A DNA stretch of 64,000 bases from Nakamurella alba (GTDB lineage Bacteria > Actinomycetota > Actinomycetes > Mycobacteriales > Nakamurellaceae), in NCBI RefSeq assembly GCF_009707545.1, contig NZ_WLYK01000001.1, positions 62,001 to 126,000 on the forward strand. The letters run 5' to 3'. Positions 8,627 to 16,259 of this stretch are shown piece after piece. A program made the position numbers and the translations under genes. The notes under the pieces are model-generated. The model saw only the letters and a list, made by a program, of their open reading frames with translations. It was not told the origin of the DNA and did not search any database. Numbering within the stretch: the stretch's first letter is position 1; every line of letters begins with the position of its first letter.

Positions 8627-8985
8627 GAGGTGCCCTTTCGGATCGGTCGGTGGCGGGGTTCGCGGCCGCTCGGGATCGAAGCTCCACCCACCTGCCTGCC
8701 AAGCGCGTCGTTGCCACTGCAAGTGTGCACCTCCATCGTGGTTCACATCCCGGTGCAGACGCCTTCTGCTCAGAACGCTACGCCGCCCGGATTCTCGGCG
8801 GACTGCTCGATGCCGGTGCCGAACTTCGGCGTGGGCAGATGGACACGATCCTGGCCGGTTGCCTGAGCCCGCCCGGTTGACAGGGCGCGCGACAACGAAG
8901 GAAGGGCGGGGTCACTGGGGAGAACGTGAGCGTCCCGCCGAATGTTTCAGTTGCGAAACGCATGCTGCCTCGATGGACGTAGCCC
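8627..8985. other. intergenic region with a short inverted repeat
   Basis: 359 bases between the 3' end of the GntR gene and the hydrolase start, both leftward. No supported gene. It contains the inverted repeat GTTTC-N6-GAAAC at 8944-8959, only 26 bases beyond the GntR stop, which could be a weak terminator stem or a regulator site. The hydrolase promoter must lie here but has no clear consensus. Confidence 0.4.
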
Positions 8986-9753
8986 TCACCGGCCGTTGCG
9001 GAACACGCCACCGTCCTCGGATCTGTGATTGCGGTGGAGTTCGACGCGATAGCGGTAGCGGTCGGAGTTGAAGTAGTTGACCGTGTACTGGACGGGGACG
9101 TCCTCGTTGTCGAGAAAGACGCGGTTGATCCGCAGCACGGACTGGCCGGGGGAGCAACCGATCAGTGGGGCAAGTTCGTCACCGACCGGTGCGACGGTGA
9201 GCTCCTGCCGGACGAGGGCGACCGGTCGCGGCCAGACCTGCTCGACCCGTGAGATGATCATGCCGCCAACGGGTTCACCGCTGCCGGGTACGGCGCCGCT
9301 CTCGGCGAGCCGCTCGCCCAGCTCGGCCGGCAGGTAGATGCGCGCGACTCCGAAGGCGACGTCGTTGTTCAACCTCAGCACCTGGATCTCGCAGATCTCG
9401 GTCGTGTCGAGTGCGAGGACGGCGTCGGAGTCGGGCTGGTCCTGTGGGCCGAGGGCGCGGATGACACGGACCTCGGCGTCGGGTGACATCGCGATGACAT
9501 CGTCGAGTGCGCCGAAGGTCCGGATGTACTGCCCCGGCGGAGACGCGAAGGTTCCCCAGCGGCGGTAGCGCCGGACCAGGCCCTCGGCGGCCAGTTCCTG
9601 GTAGGCGCGCCGCACGGTCTGCCTGCTGAGCCCGTACTGCTCGCTCAACGCCGACTCGGTCGGCAGCCGACCCTCCTGCCCGAAATCCTGCCGGGCGATC
9701 CGCGCGCGCAGATCGTTCGCCAGGCTCCGATACGACGGTTCAGCGGGAGTCAC
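8986..9753 (-). CDS. GntR family (HutC/UTRA) transcriptional regulator
   Basis: 255 residues. N-terminal GntR winged helix: LANDLRARIARQDF, RLPTESALSEQYGLSRQTVRRAYQEL and LVRRYRRWGTF in residues 8-68. The C-terminal UTRA effector domain (about 95-240) ends with VPVQYTVNYFNSDRYRYRVEL, typical of HutC-like regulators that sense small metabolites. Divergent from the CoA-transferase operon that starts at 9948, so it most likely represses that operon and itself from the shared ~190-base region. An inverted repeat at 9866-9881 overlapping a candidate -10 box is a possible operator. The effector is likely an intermediate of the operon's pathway. Confidence 0.88.
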   Translation of the reverse strand: MTPAEPSYRSLANDLRARIARQDFGQEGRLPTESALSEQYGLSRQTVRRAYQELAAEGLVRRYRRWGTFASPPGQYIRTFGALDDVIAMSPDAEVRVIRALGPQDQPDSDAVLALDTTEICEIQVLRLNNDVAFGVARIYLPAELGERLAESGAVPGSGEPVGGMIISRVEQVWPRPVALVRQELTVAPVGDELAPLIGCSPGQSVLRINRVFLDNEDVPVQYTVNYFNSDRYRYRVELHRNHRSEDGGVFRNGR

Positions 9754-9843
9754 ATCCGCCCCGCCTTCCTTGCGTCGTCCACCCGCCGGTCCGACGGGCT
9801 CTGAGAGGTTCGATCACCCTACCGTCTACGCCCACCGGATCAG

Positions 9844-9871
9844 TTGACGCAGTGCTCTTGTCGTGTATTGT
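9844..9871 (+). promoter_or_regulatory. candidate sigma-70-type promoter of the 9948-21527 operon
   Basis: TTGACG at 9844-9849 and TATTGT at 9866-9871, separated by 16 bases, about 75 bases upstream of the operon's first ATG. The AT-rich -10 stands out from the GC-rich surroundings. Confidence 0.5.
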
Positions 9872-9881
9872 ACGGCCAATA
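9866..9881. promoter_or_regulatory. candidate GntR operator (inverted repeat TATTG-N6-CAATA)
   Basis: The arms TATTG (9866-9870) and CAATA (9877-9881) form an inverted repeat that overlaps the candidate -10 box between the divergent GntR gene and the CoA-transferase operon. Position fits a repressor site; assignment to the GntR protein is inference. Confidence 0.4.
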
Positions 9882-9947
9882 GAAGCACTCAAGGTCGACT
9901 GCATCTCGGTCGCCGGACCTGTCCGTGCGGCGTGGAAGGACAAGCGC

Positions 9948-11192
9948 ATGAATCCGCTGCGGAACACGCTGCGCGGTGTCAGGGTTCTCGACTTCTCGGT
10001 CAATCTGGCCGGCCCCTTCGCGTCGATGATCCTCGGCGATCTGGGTGCCGATGTCCTCAAGATCGAGCGGCCGGGTGGCGGCGATGACGCCCGGGGGTTC
10101 GCGCCGAAGTGGAAGGGACTGAGCACCTGCTTCTATGCCTTGAACAGGAACAAGCGGTCGATCACGCTGGATCTGAAGGACTCGGCCGACCGCCAGGTTG
10201 CCCGGGAACTCGCCACGGGTGCAGATGTGCTGGTGCAGAGCTTCCGTCCAGGTGTCCTCGAGCAGCTCGGGCTCGGCGCCGAGGAGCTGCGGGCGGTCAA
10301 CCCCGGCCTCGTCCACGCATCCGTGAGTGCCTTCGGTGAGCAAGGTCGGTTCCGGCACATGTCCGGCTATGACCCGATCGTCCAGGCGTTCTCCGGGCTG
10401 ATGGCCATGACGGGATCGGAAGGTGGCGAACCCGTACGGGTCCCGGCCTCGTTGACCGATCTCAGCACCGGTATGTGGGTTGCCCTGGGTGTTCTCGCTG
10501 CGCTGCGGGAGCGGGACGCATCGGGGGCGGGGTGCACCGTCGGCGTGAGCCTGCTGGATTCGATCATGATGATGATGACCCACCAGGTGTCCTGGCATGC
10601 CCTGGTCGGGGGGAGCCCCGCGCCACTGGGGTCGGGTTCCCCGCTCACAGCGCCCTACCAGGCGTTCCCGGTTCTGGACGGACATGTCATGATCGCCGCG
10701 GGCAATGATCGACATTTCCAGCGGTTGTGTCAGGTCCTGGATCTCCCGGAAGCGCTGCAGGACAGCAGGTTTGCGAGTCCTGCGAGCCGGGTCCAACACC
10801 GGGATCCGCTGGCCGGGTTGATCGGAGGCCGGACCGCCGCCCTGCTCGCGGACGAACTGGTGGAGCGGCTCACCGCGGCATCCGTACCGTGTTCGAAGGT
10901 CAACGATCTCGCGTCGGCCCTGCTCGATCCCGCTGTGGCCGAGCAAGGTCTGCTCACCCGCGCCGTGGGAGATCCGGACTACTCGTCGATCCCGGTCGTC
11001 GACCTGCCGATCGTGGTCGACGGCGACCGTTTCGGGCCGCACGTTTCCGCCCCGCGCTACCACCGACCCGGCGACGAGCCGTCCGTCGCTGCCTGGCTCG
11101 ATGACATCCCCGGTGTCGCCCGCGAGGGCTCCACCGTCCCTGTGTACAACACCGAGAACTCTGACAGGAGAACGCATGCCGAAACTTCCTGA
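9948..11192 (+). CDS. CaiB/BaiF (class III) CoA transferase
   Basis: 414 residues, full-length family III CoA transferase. Seen: N-terminal VLDFSVNLAGPFASMILGDLGADVLKIE, NRNKRSITLDL, VQSFRPGVLEQLGLG, and GYDPIVQA carrying the catalytic aspartate D142 that forms the acyl-anhydride intermediate. Moves CoA between carboxylic acids, so it probably activates the pathway's organic acid without ATP. The ATG at 9948 follows GGAAGGA with good spacing; the longer frame starting at 9852 lacks such a site. First gene of an operon running to 21527. The next gene overlaps it by 17 bases. Substrate pair unknown. Confidence 0.88.
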   Translation: MNPLRNTLRGVRVLDFSVNLAGPFASMILGDLGADVLKIERPGGGDDARGFAPKWKGLSTCFYALNRNKRSITLDLKDSADRQVARELATGADVLVQSFRPGVLEQLGLGAEELRAVNPGLVHASVSAFGEQGRFRHMSGYDPIVQAFSGLMAMTGSEGGEPVRVPASLTDLSTGMWVALGVLAALRERDASGAGCTVGVSLLDSIMMMMTHQVSWHALVGGSPAPLGSGSPLTAPYQAFPVLDGHVMIAAGNDRHFQRLCQVLDLPEALQDSRFASPASRVQHRDPLAGLIGGRTAALLADELVERLTAASVPCSKVNDLASALLDPAVAEQGLLTRAVGDPDYSSIPVVDLPIVVDGDRFGPHVSAPRYHRPGDEPSVAAWLDDIPGVAREGSTVPVYNTENSDRRTHAETS

Positions 11193-12114
11193 GCGCTACG
11201 CGATCGTGGTGGCAGCCACCCCGTACGGTGCGGACGGCGCAGTCGACGAGGTCGCCTTCCGCCATCAACTGGGCCGCCTCCGGGACGCCGGGGTGGCGGT
11301 GAACCTCGTCGGCCCCGGTATCGGCGAGGCCTTCACCCTGTCCGATGCCGAGCGTGACCGGGTGCTCGCCATCGGGGTCGAGGAGCTGCGCGGGCAGGTC
11401 CCGGTGCGGGCGATGGGCCGCGAGCCCCGGACACCGGACGAGATGATCAGGTTCGTCCGCCGGTCGGAGGAGCTGGGAGTCGATGCGGTGCAGGTGTACT
11501 CGCTCGACATCGGTCACGGCGCGAAACCCTCGCTCGCCGAGATGGCCGCCTACTACGACGCGGCGATCTCTGCGACGTCGCTGCCGGTCTACCTCTCCAG
11601 TCACTTCTTCATCGGTTACACCCTGCCGATCGAGTTGCTCGTCGGGCTTGCCGAAAGGCACCAGAACTTCGTCGGCATGAACATCTCGGTGATGGACCCG
11701 AAGTACCTGGCGTCCGCGATCCGGGAACTGGGTTACCGGCTGGAGATCCATTGTGCCGGTGTGTGGAACGCCGTCAACGTCCTCAGCCTCGGTGGAACCG
11801 GCCTCATGGGCGCCGAAGGGAATGTGGCGCCCCGACTTTTCGCCGACGTCGTCCGCCATTTCGTGGCCGGCGACCAGCAGTCCCTGCGCACCTCTTTCGA
11901 TCAGATCCTCGGGCTGTGGGCTGCCATCGACAGGTTCGGCGGCAGCGTCGGCCGGGGGCTCAAGCCGTTGATGAATGCGCTCGGCCTGCCGGGAGGTTCG
12001 CTCAGAGCACCACTCCTGCCGATCCCGGACGACGATCTCGACGTGTTGCTGGCCGATGTCAAGGCGCTGAAGATCCCCGAGCTGCAGGGCATGTCGGAGG
12101 TGATCGCCCGATGA
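11176..12114 (+). CDS. DapA/NAL-fold protein lacking the Schiff-base lysine
   Basis: 312 residues, TIM-barrel of the dihydrodipicolinate synthase/N-acetylneuraminate lyase superfamily by length and motif order: ATPYGADGAVDEVAF at the N-terminus, the glycine-rich GPGIGEAFTLSDAER (normally GTTGE...TL), then LPVYLSS and FVGMNIS. In active family members the last two read LPxxLYN and GIKDS. Here the Tyr position is S141 and the Schiff-base Lys is N169, so the classical class I aldolase mechanism is not available. It may be a hydrolase, decarboxylase or a new lyase using the same barrel, or a binding protein. ATG preceded by AGGAG. Overlaps the CoA transferase by 17 bases and the next gene by ATGA, so it is a firm operon member. 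Confidence 0.82.
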   Translation: MPKLPERYAIVVAATPYGADGAVDEVAFRHQLGRLRDAGVAVNLVGPGIGEAFTLSDAERDRVLAIGVEELRGQVPVRAMGREPRTPDEMIRFVRRSEELGVDAVQVYSLDIGHGAKPSLAEMAAYYDAAISATSLPVYLSSHFFIGYTLPIELLVGLAERHQNFVGMNISVMDPKYLASAIRELGYRLEIHCAGVWNAVNVLSLGGTGLMGAEGNVAPRLFADVVRHFVAGDQQSLRTSFDQILGLWAAIDRFGGSVGRGLKPLMNALGLPGGSLRAPLLPIPDDDLDVLLADVKALKIPELQGMSEVIAR

Positions 12115-12758
12115 GCATCCCCGTGACCGCCGAAGCGGCACTGGATCCCGACAGCACCGCGCTGATCATGTGGGATCTGCAGAACGGGCTCGCAGGGAAG
12201 GCGCCGAACGTCGCCGGGATCGTGAGTGCCGGCAACCGCCTGGTGACTGCGGCCGATGCGGCGGGCGTGCCGGTGTTCTGGAGCCAGCACGTCTTCCCGC
12301 CTCTCGACGCGACGCCGGCACCGTGGCTGCTGTGGATGATGCGCAAGCAGTCCGTCACCGATGTGCGGCAGTTGCGGCCGATGCTGCAGCAGGGGAGTCA
12401 CGACGTCGAGTTCCTCGCCGATCTGCGGCCGGCCCCGCACCACCACGTCCTGCGGAAGTCGCAGCCGTCGCTGTTCTTCGACACCCCGCTCGACAGCATG
12501 CTGAAGGTCCGTGGCGTCCGATCGGTCGCAGTATGCGGTTTCGCCACCGACATCGGGGTGGAGTTCACCGTCCGGCACGCGACCGCGGAGGGTTACCACG
12601 CGATCGTCGTCGAGGACGCCTGCGGCGCCTATGCGCAGGAGAACCATGACAGGAGCCTGGGTTTCCTGCGTTCCTGGTGCCACGTCACGGATTCGGCGAC
12701 GGTCGAGCAGGTGTGGTCCCGGGCAGGCGCCGTCCGAACGGTCCCCGCGACCTCCTGA
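12111..12758 (+). CDS. isochorismatase-fold hydrolase with Gly at the nucleophile position
   Basis: 215 residues, cysteine-hydrolase/isochorismatase superfamily. Asp of the triad in MWDLQNG (D22), Lys in LRKSQPS (K116), and the cis-peptide/nucleophile loop VCGFATDIGVEFTVRHA. Amidases of the family carry Cys where this protein has G149. Isochorismatases such as EntB and PhzD also lack that Cys and hydrolyse a vinyl ether without covalent catalysis. This protein is therefore more likely a vinyl-ether, enol-ether or similar hydrolase than an amidase. The ATG overlaps the previous stop (ATGA). No siderophore synthesis genes adjoin, so isochorismate itself is an unlikely substrate. Confidence 0.83.
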   Translation: MSIPVTAEAALDPDSTALIMWDLQNGLAGKAPNVAGIVSAGNRLVTAADAAGVPVFWSQHVFPPLDATPAPWLLWMMRKQSVTDVRQLRPMLQQGSHDVEFLADLRPAPHHHVLRKSQPSLFFDTPLDSMLKVRGVRSVAVCGFATDIGVEFTVRHATAEGYHAIVVEDACGAYAQENHDRSLGFLRSWCHVTDSATVEQVWSRAGAVRTVPATS

Positions 12759-12815
12759 GTCCCATCCCCTCGGGGCAGCGCAGAGCAGCCCTCCTGCAGC
12801 ACCGAAAGGACATCG

Positions 12816-13748
12816 ATGTTCAGCTCCGTGACCGCCGCCGAGAAGCGGCAACGTCTGCACGACCTGGTGGTACGCAACGTCGAGGACAGCCGGACGACGA
12901 TCCTGCCCGGCATGCACGACGCCTTCACGGCCAAGATCGCCGCCCACGCGGGTGCCGAGGCCATCTTCATGACCGGCGCCGGGGTCGCCGCATCTTTCCT
13001 CGGCGTGACCGATGTCGGCATCATGCGGATGCAGGATGTCGCCGATGCGGCACACAACATGGCCGAGGCGGTCGATGTACCGGTCGTCGTCGATGCCGAC
13101 GACGGCTACGGAGAGCCGGTGCACGTCTACCGGGCCGTCCGTGAGCTCGAGCGGGCAGGCATCGCGGGACTGCACATCGAGGACCAGATCTCGCCGAAAC
13201 GCGCCCCGTACTTCAAGTCCGACGAGCTGCCGTACGGTCTCATCCCGGCAGAGCACATGGCCGACAAGATCCGTGCTGCCGTGGATGCACGGCAGGACCC
13301 CAACCTCCTGATCCTGGCCCGGTGCGACGCCCGCAAGGTCAACGGCTTCGATGATCTGGTGCAGCGGTGCACGGTCTACCTGGAGGCCGGTGCCGACGGG
13401 CTCTTCCCGATCCCGTACATGGGGCCGGACGCGGCCCAGATCCGCAAGGACCTGGCCGACCTGCACGCGGCATTCCCGGGGGTGCCGATGCTGCAGGCCG
13501 CTGGGGACGGGATGCTCGCGGGATACCCTCCGGCCGCCGAACTGCCCGAACTCGGCGTGCACCTGTCCGTCTACCCGGTGCAGTCGATGTGTGCCGTGAT
13601 GAAGGCCGTGGAGGACTCGATGACCCGGCTGCTGACCGACGGGTCGCTCGACGGATGGGACGGGCTGGCGAGCTACGACGACTGCAACAAGGCGCTGGAC
13701 TACGACGCCTACGTGTCGGCCCACCGGCGATGGACCGCCCGTGTCTGA
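12816..13748 (+). CDS. isocitrate lyase/PEP mutase superfamily enzyme
   Basis: 310 residues, TIM-barrel of the PEP mutase/isocitrate lyase superfamily. Seen: LPGMHDAFTAKIA, metal-binding DADDGYG at 93-99, IEDQ with E122, then SPKRAPYF, and a C-terminal swap region. Lyases such as methylisocitrate lyase and 2,3-dimethylmalate lyase have KKCGH or KRCGH in the gating loop; here the Cys position is A130 and the loop reads PKRAPYFKS. The missing acid Cys points to an oxaloacetate-decarboxylase-like, hydrolase or phosphonate-type reaction on a 2-oxo or 2-hydroxy diacid. GAAAGGA precedes the ATG. Overlaps the following crotonase gene by 8 bases. Confidence 0.85.
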   Translation: MFSSVTAAEKRQRLHDLVVRNVEDSRTTILPGMHDAFTAKIAAHAGAEAIFMTGAGVAASFLGVTDVGIMRMQDVADAAHNMAEAVDVPVVVDADDGYGEPVHVYRAVRELERAGIAGLHIEDQISPKRAPYFKSDELPYGLIPAEHMADKIRAAVDARQDPNLLILARCDARKVNGFDDLVQRCTVYLEAGADGLFPIPYMGPDAAQIRKDLADLHAAFPGVPMLQAAGDGMLAGYPPAAELPELGVHLSVYPVQSMCAVMKAVEDSMTRLLTDGSLDGWDGLASYDDCNKALDYDAYVSAHRRWTARV

Positions 13749-14595
13749 CCGGAACCGGATGGTGACGTTGGACCGGCGCGAGAACGGCGTCGCAGTACTG
13801 ACTCTGGTCGACCACACACGGCGCAATGCACTTGGGTCCGACATGGCGGTGGCGATCGAGCGGGCCGTCGGCGAGCTGCGCGACGATCCCGGTCTGCGGT
13901 GTCTGGTGGTGACAGGAGCGCCACCGGCGTTCAGCTCGGGCGGTGATCTCGCCATGCTCACCGCCCTGCAGCAGCGCGCGGCCGGCGGGGTCGACGTCTC
14001 CGCCGACATGCACCGCTTCTACCGGCAGTGTCTGTCGTTCCGGGAGCTGCCGGTGCCGACCATCGCGGCGGTCGCCGGCGCCGCTGTCGGAGCGGGACTG
14101 TGCCTGGCCCTCGGTTGCGACATCCGGATCGTCGCCGAGGACGCCCGGCTGCGGCTGAACTTCTCCCGTCTCGGACTTCACCCCGGCATGGGCGGATCGT
14201 GGTTCCTGCCCCGGTTGGTGGGAGTGCAGCACGCCGCGTACCTGCTCTTCTCCGGCTCCTACTTCAGCGGACAGGACGCGGCCCGGATGGGGTTGGCGCT
14301 CGAGTCGGTCCCGGCGCAGTCCGTGCTCGACCGTGCCCTGCAGATTGCCGACGGGATCGCGGAGTCGTCGCCCGCGGTGCTCGGCGCGCTGGCCGCACAT
14401 CTGCGGTCCGGCGCCCCGGAGACCCTCGAGCAGGCCTTCGCGCGCGAAGGTGCAGCGCAGGCAGACGATTTCGGTTCCGCGGCATTCGCCGAGGGACTGC
14501 GCGCCGCGGGAGATCGCCGTGTCCCCGACTTCGCGCCCCATGTCTTCCACCGGAAAGAAACTGCTTTACATTCCACCAGCGCCGGTCACCGGTAG
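13741..14595 (+). CDS. enoyl-CoA hydratase/isomerase (crotonase) family protein
   Basis: 284 residues. Crotonase fold: LTLVDHTRRNAL, first oxyanion loop FSSGGDL, second oxyanion helix VAGAAVGAGLCLALGCDIRI, then HPGMGGSWFLPRLVG. The two catalytic glutamates of enoyl-CoA hydratase (in GGGCEL and LPEVKLG) are replaced: the first position is Cys in GAGLCL and the second is Phe in LNFSRLG. The oxyanion hole is intact, so a CoA thioester is still probably the substrate, but the reaction may be isomerisation or C-C cleavage rather than hydration. GTG start overlaps the previous gene by 8 bases. It lies just before the transporter genes of the same operon. Confidence 0.83.
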   Translation: MSDRNRMVTLDRRENGVAVLTLVDHTRRNALGSDMAVAIERAVGELRDDPGLRCLVVTGAPPAFSSGGDLAMLTALQQRAAGGVDVSADMHRFYRQCLSFRELPVPTIAAVAGAAVGAGLCLALGCDIRIVAEDARLRLNFSRLGLHPGMGGSWFLPRLVGVQHAAYLLFSGSYFSGQDAARMGLALESVPAQSVLDRALQIADGIAESSPAVLGALAAHLRSGAPETLEQAFAREGAAQADDFGSAAFAEGLRAAGDRRVPDFAPHVFHRKETALHSTSAGHR

Positions 14596-14615
14596 CAACC
14601 AGAAAGGATCTCGCA

Positions 14616-16187
14616 ATGTCTGCCACCTATCGACTGCGGTGTCGGCGCCTCCTCCGAGGCGGCTTGGCAGCACTGATCGCGGTCGCCGCCCTCGGGCTGA
14701 CCGCCTGCAGTTCCGGGTCGTCCGCCGATGCGGATGACTCGTCCACCCTGACCATCGGCGCGAGTGCCGCGCCGAGGAGCCTCGACCCGACGATCGCTGC
14801 CAACGGGGTTCCCGGGGTCTGGTACATCGTCCCGGCCTACGACGCTCTGATCGAGCGTGCTCCGGACGGCACGACGAAGCCTGGACTGGCCACGGACTGG
14901 GCCTACTCCGCCGATCGGATGTCGTTCGTGCTGAACCTGCGGTCCGGCGTGAAGTTCAGCGACGGAAGCGATCTCACGGCCGAGGCAGTGGTCAAATCGC
15001 TGCAGCGCTACCAGGAGAGCGGCACGTTGGTCAGCTGGTTCAGCCGGGTGTCCACGGTGTCCGCGACCGGACCGATGCAGGTGACGGTCGCGCTGAAGAC
15101 GCCGGATCCCATGCTGACCTATGCCTTCGACCAGGGCGGCCTCGCCGGCGCGATCATCGGCCCGAAAGGTCTGGCGGATCCCGACTCGCTCGGATCGAGC
15201 ACCAACGGTGCCGGGCCGTACATGATCGATCCCGCCCAGACGATCGCGAACTCGCAGTACACCTACATCCAGAATCCTTACTATTACGACAAGAGCAGGC
15301 AGCACTACAAGAAGATCGTCATCAAGGTGTTCACGGACGGGAACTCGCTGCTGTCCGCGGTGCGGTCGGGCCAGGTCCAGGTCGCCCAGGGGGTGGCCGC
15401 CAACGCGGACGCGGCGAAGTCGGCCGGTCTCACCGTCTCGTCGGCACCGTCCGGTCTGCTCGGGGCGTACATCGCCGACCAGGACGGCGTGCTCGTCCCG
15501 GCGCTGGGCGAGGTCAAGGTGCGGCAGGCGCTGAACTACGCCATCGACCGGGCGAGCATCGTCTCCTCGCTCTACGGCGAGTACGGACGGCCGACCGATC
15601 AGTTCGTGCCGGAATCCATTGCCGGGTACGTCCCCGCGCTGCAGGACCACTACCCCTACGATCCTGCGAAGGCCAAGCAGCTGCTGGCCGAAGCGGGCTA
15701 TCCGGACGGGTTCAGCTTCAGCATCGTCGAGCAGCCGGCCGTCGACAACGGGGACCTGCTGACCCAGGCGCTGGTGGCGGCCTGGAAGGAGATCGGTGTC
15801 GACGTGACCATCAAGACCGCGGCGTCCTTCCCCGCCTACCAGGATCTGATCCGCAGCAAGAAGTACCCGGCGACCACCTTCACGTTCCAGTACTCCGCGC
15901 AGCTCACCGTGATGCGCCAGATGGCGCTCAAGCCGTCCGGCTACAACTGGCTGGAGTTCACCAACGACGAAGCGGTGGAACTGGCGACCACGCAGCTCAA
16001 GTACGACGTCGAATCAGCGGACGGGAAGAAGGCCGCCGAGGCGTCGAACACGTTCATGGTCGAGAATGCCTTCGCCATCCCGGTGGTGAGCAGCGATGCA
16101 CTGCTGTTCTCGGCGAAGGGTGTGGACGTGGGAACCGTGGGCACCTACCCGTGGCCGGACCCGACCAGTTGGACCCCGGCCACCTGA
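14616..16187 (+). CDS. ABC transporter substrate-binding lipoprotein, family 5 (peptide/nickel/opine type)
   Basis: 523 residues. Lipoprotein signal: basic RLRCRRLLRGG, hydrophobic stretch, lipobox LTAC with C31 as the lipidated Cys, then a Ser/Asp-rich linker. Mature protein shows the SBP_bac_5 hallmarks: SLDPTIAANG, YDALIERAPDG, GLATDWAY, FVLNLRSGVKFSDGSDLTAEAVV and DPAKAKQLLAEAGYPDGF. Binds the imported solute outside the membrane and delivers it to the permeases encoded next. GAAAGGA lies upstream of the ATG. Family members carry peptides, glutathione, opines, nickel chelates or sugar oligomers; here the enzyme context suggests an acidic or ester metabolite rather than peptides. Confidence 0.92.
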   Translation: MSATYRLRCRRLLRGGLAALIAVAALGLTACSSGSSADADDSSTLTIGASAAPRSLDPTIAANGVPGVWYIVPAYDALIERAPDGTTKPGLATDWAYSADRMSFVLNLRSGVKFSDGSDLTAEAVVKSLQRYQESGTLVSWFSRVSTVSATGPMQVTVALKTPDPMLTYAFDQGGLAGAIIGPKGLADPDSLGSSTNGAGPYMIDPAQTIANSQYTYIQNPYYYDKSRQHYKKIVIKVFTDGNSLLSAVRSGQVQVAQGVAANADAAKSAGLTVSSAPSGLLGAYIADQDGVLVPALGEVKVRQALNYAIDRASIVSSLYGEYGRPTDQFVPESIAGYVPALQDHYPYDPAKAKQLLAEAGYPDGFSFSIVEQPAVDNGDLLTQALVAAWKEIGVDVTIKTAASFPAYQDLIRSKKYPATTFTFQYSAQLTVMRQMALKPSGYNWLEFTNDEAVELATTQLKYDVESADGKKAAEASNTFMVENAFAIPVVSSDALLFSAKGVDVGTVGTYPWPDPTSWTPAT

Positions 16188-16204
16188 TGTCTCCGACCAA
16201 CCCT

Positions 16205-16238
16205 GGTGTCGACCGGCCGGTGCCGGCCGGTCGACACC
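16205..16238. other. perfect 34-bp inverted repeat between binding-protein and permease genes
   Basis: Two 16-base arms (16205-16220 and 16223-16238) are exact reverse complements with two central bases, giving a very stable GC-rich RNA hairpin 17 bases after the binding-protein stop and 21 bases before the permease start. There is no T-run, so it is not a classical terminator. It is best explained as a 3' stabiliser or partial attenuator that keeps binding-protein mRNA in excess over permease mRNA. Confidence 0.75.
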
Positions 16239-16259
16239 GGACGTCCTGAGGGGCCCGGC

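Noticed and set aside
11901-14009. 702-residue minus-strand frame opposite the isochorismatase and PEP-mutase genes
   Set aside because: Opposite-strand shadow of three well-supported genes, no domain or ribosome site.
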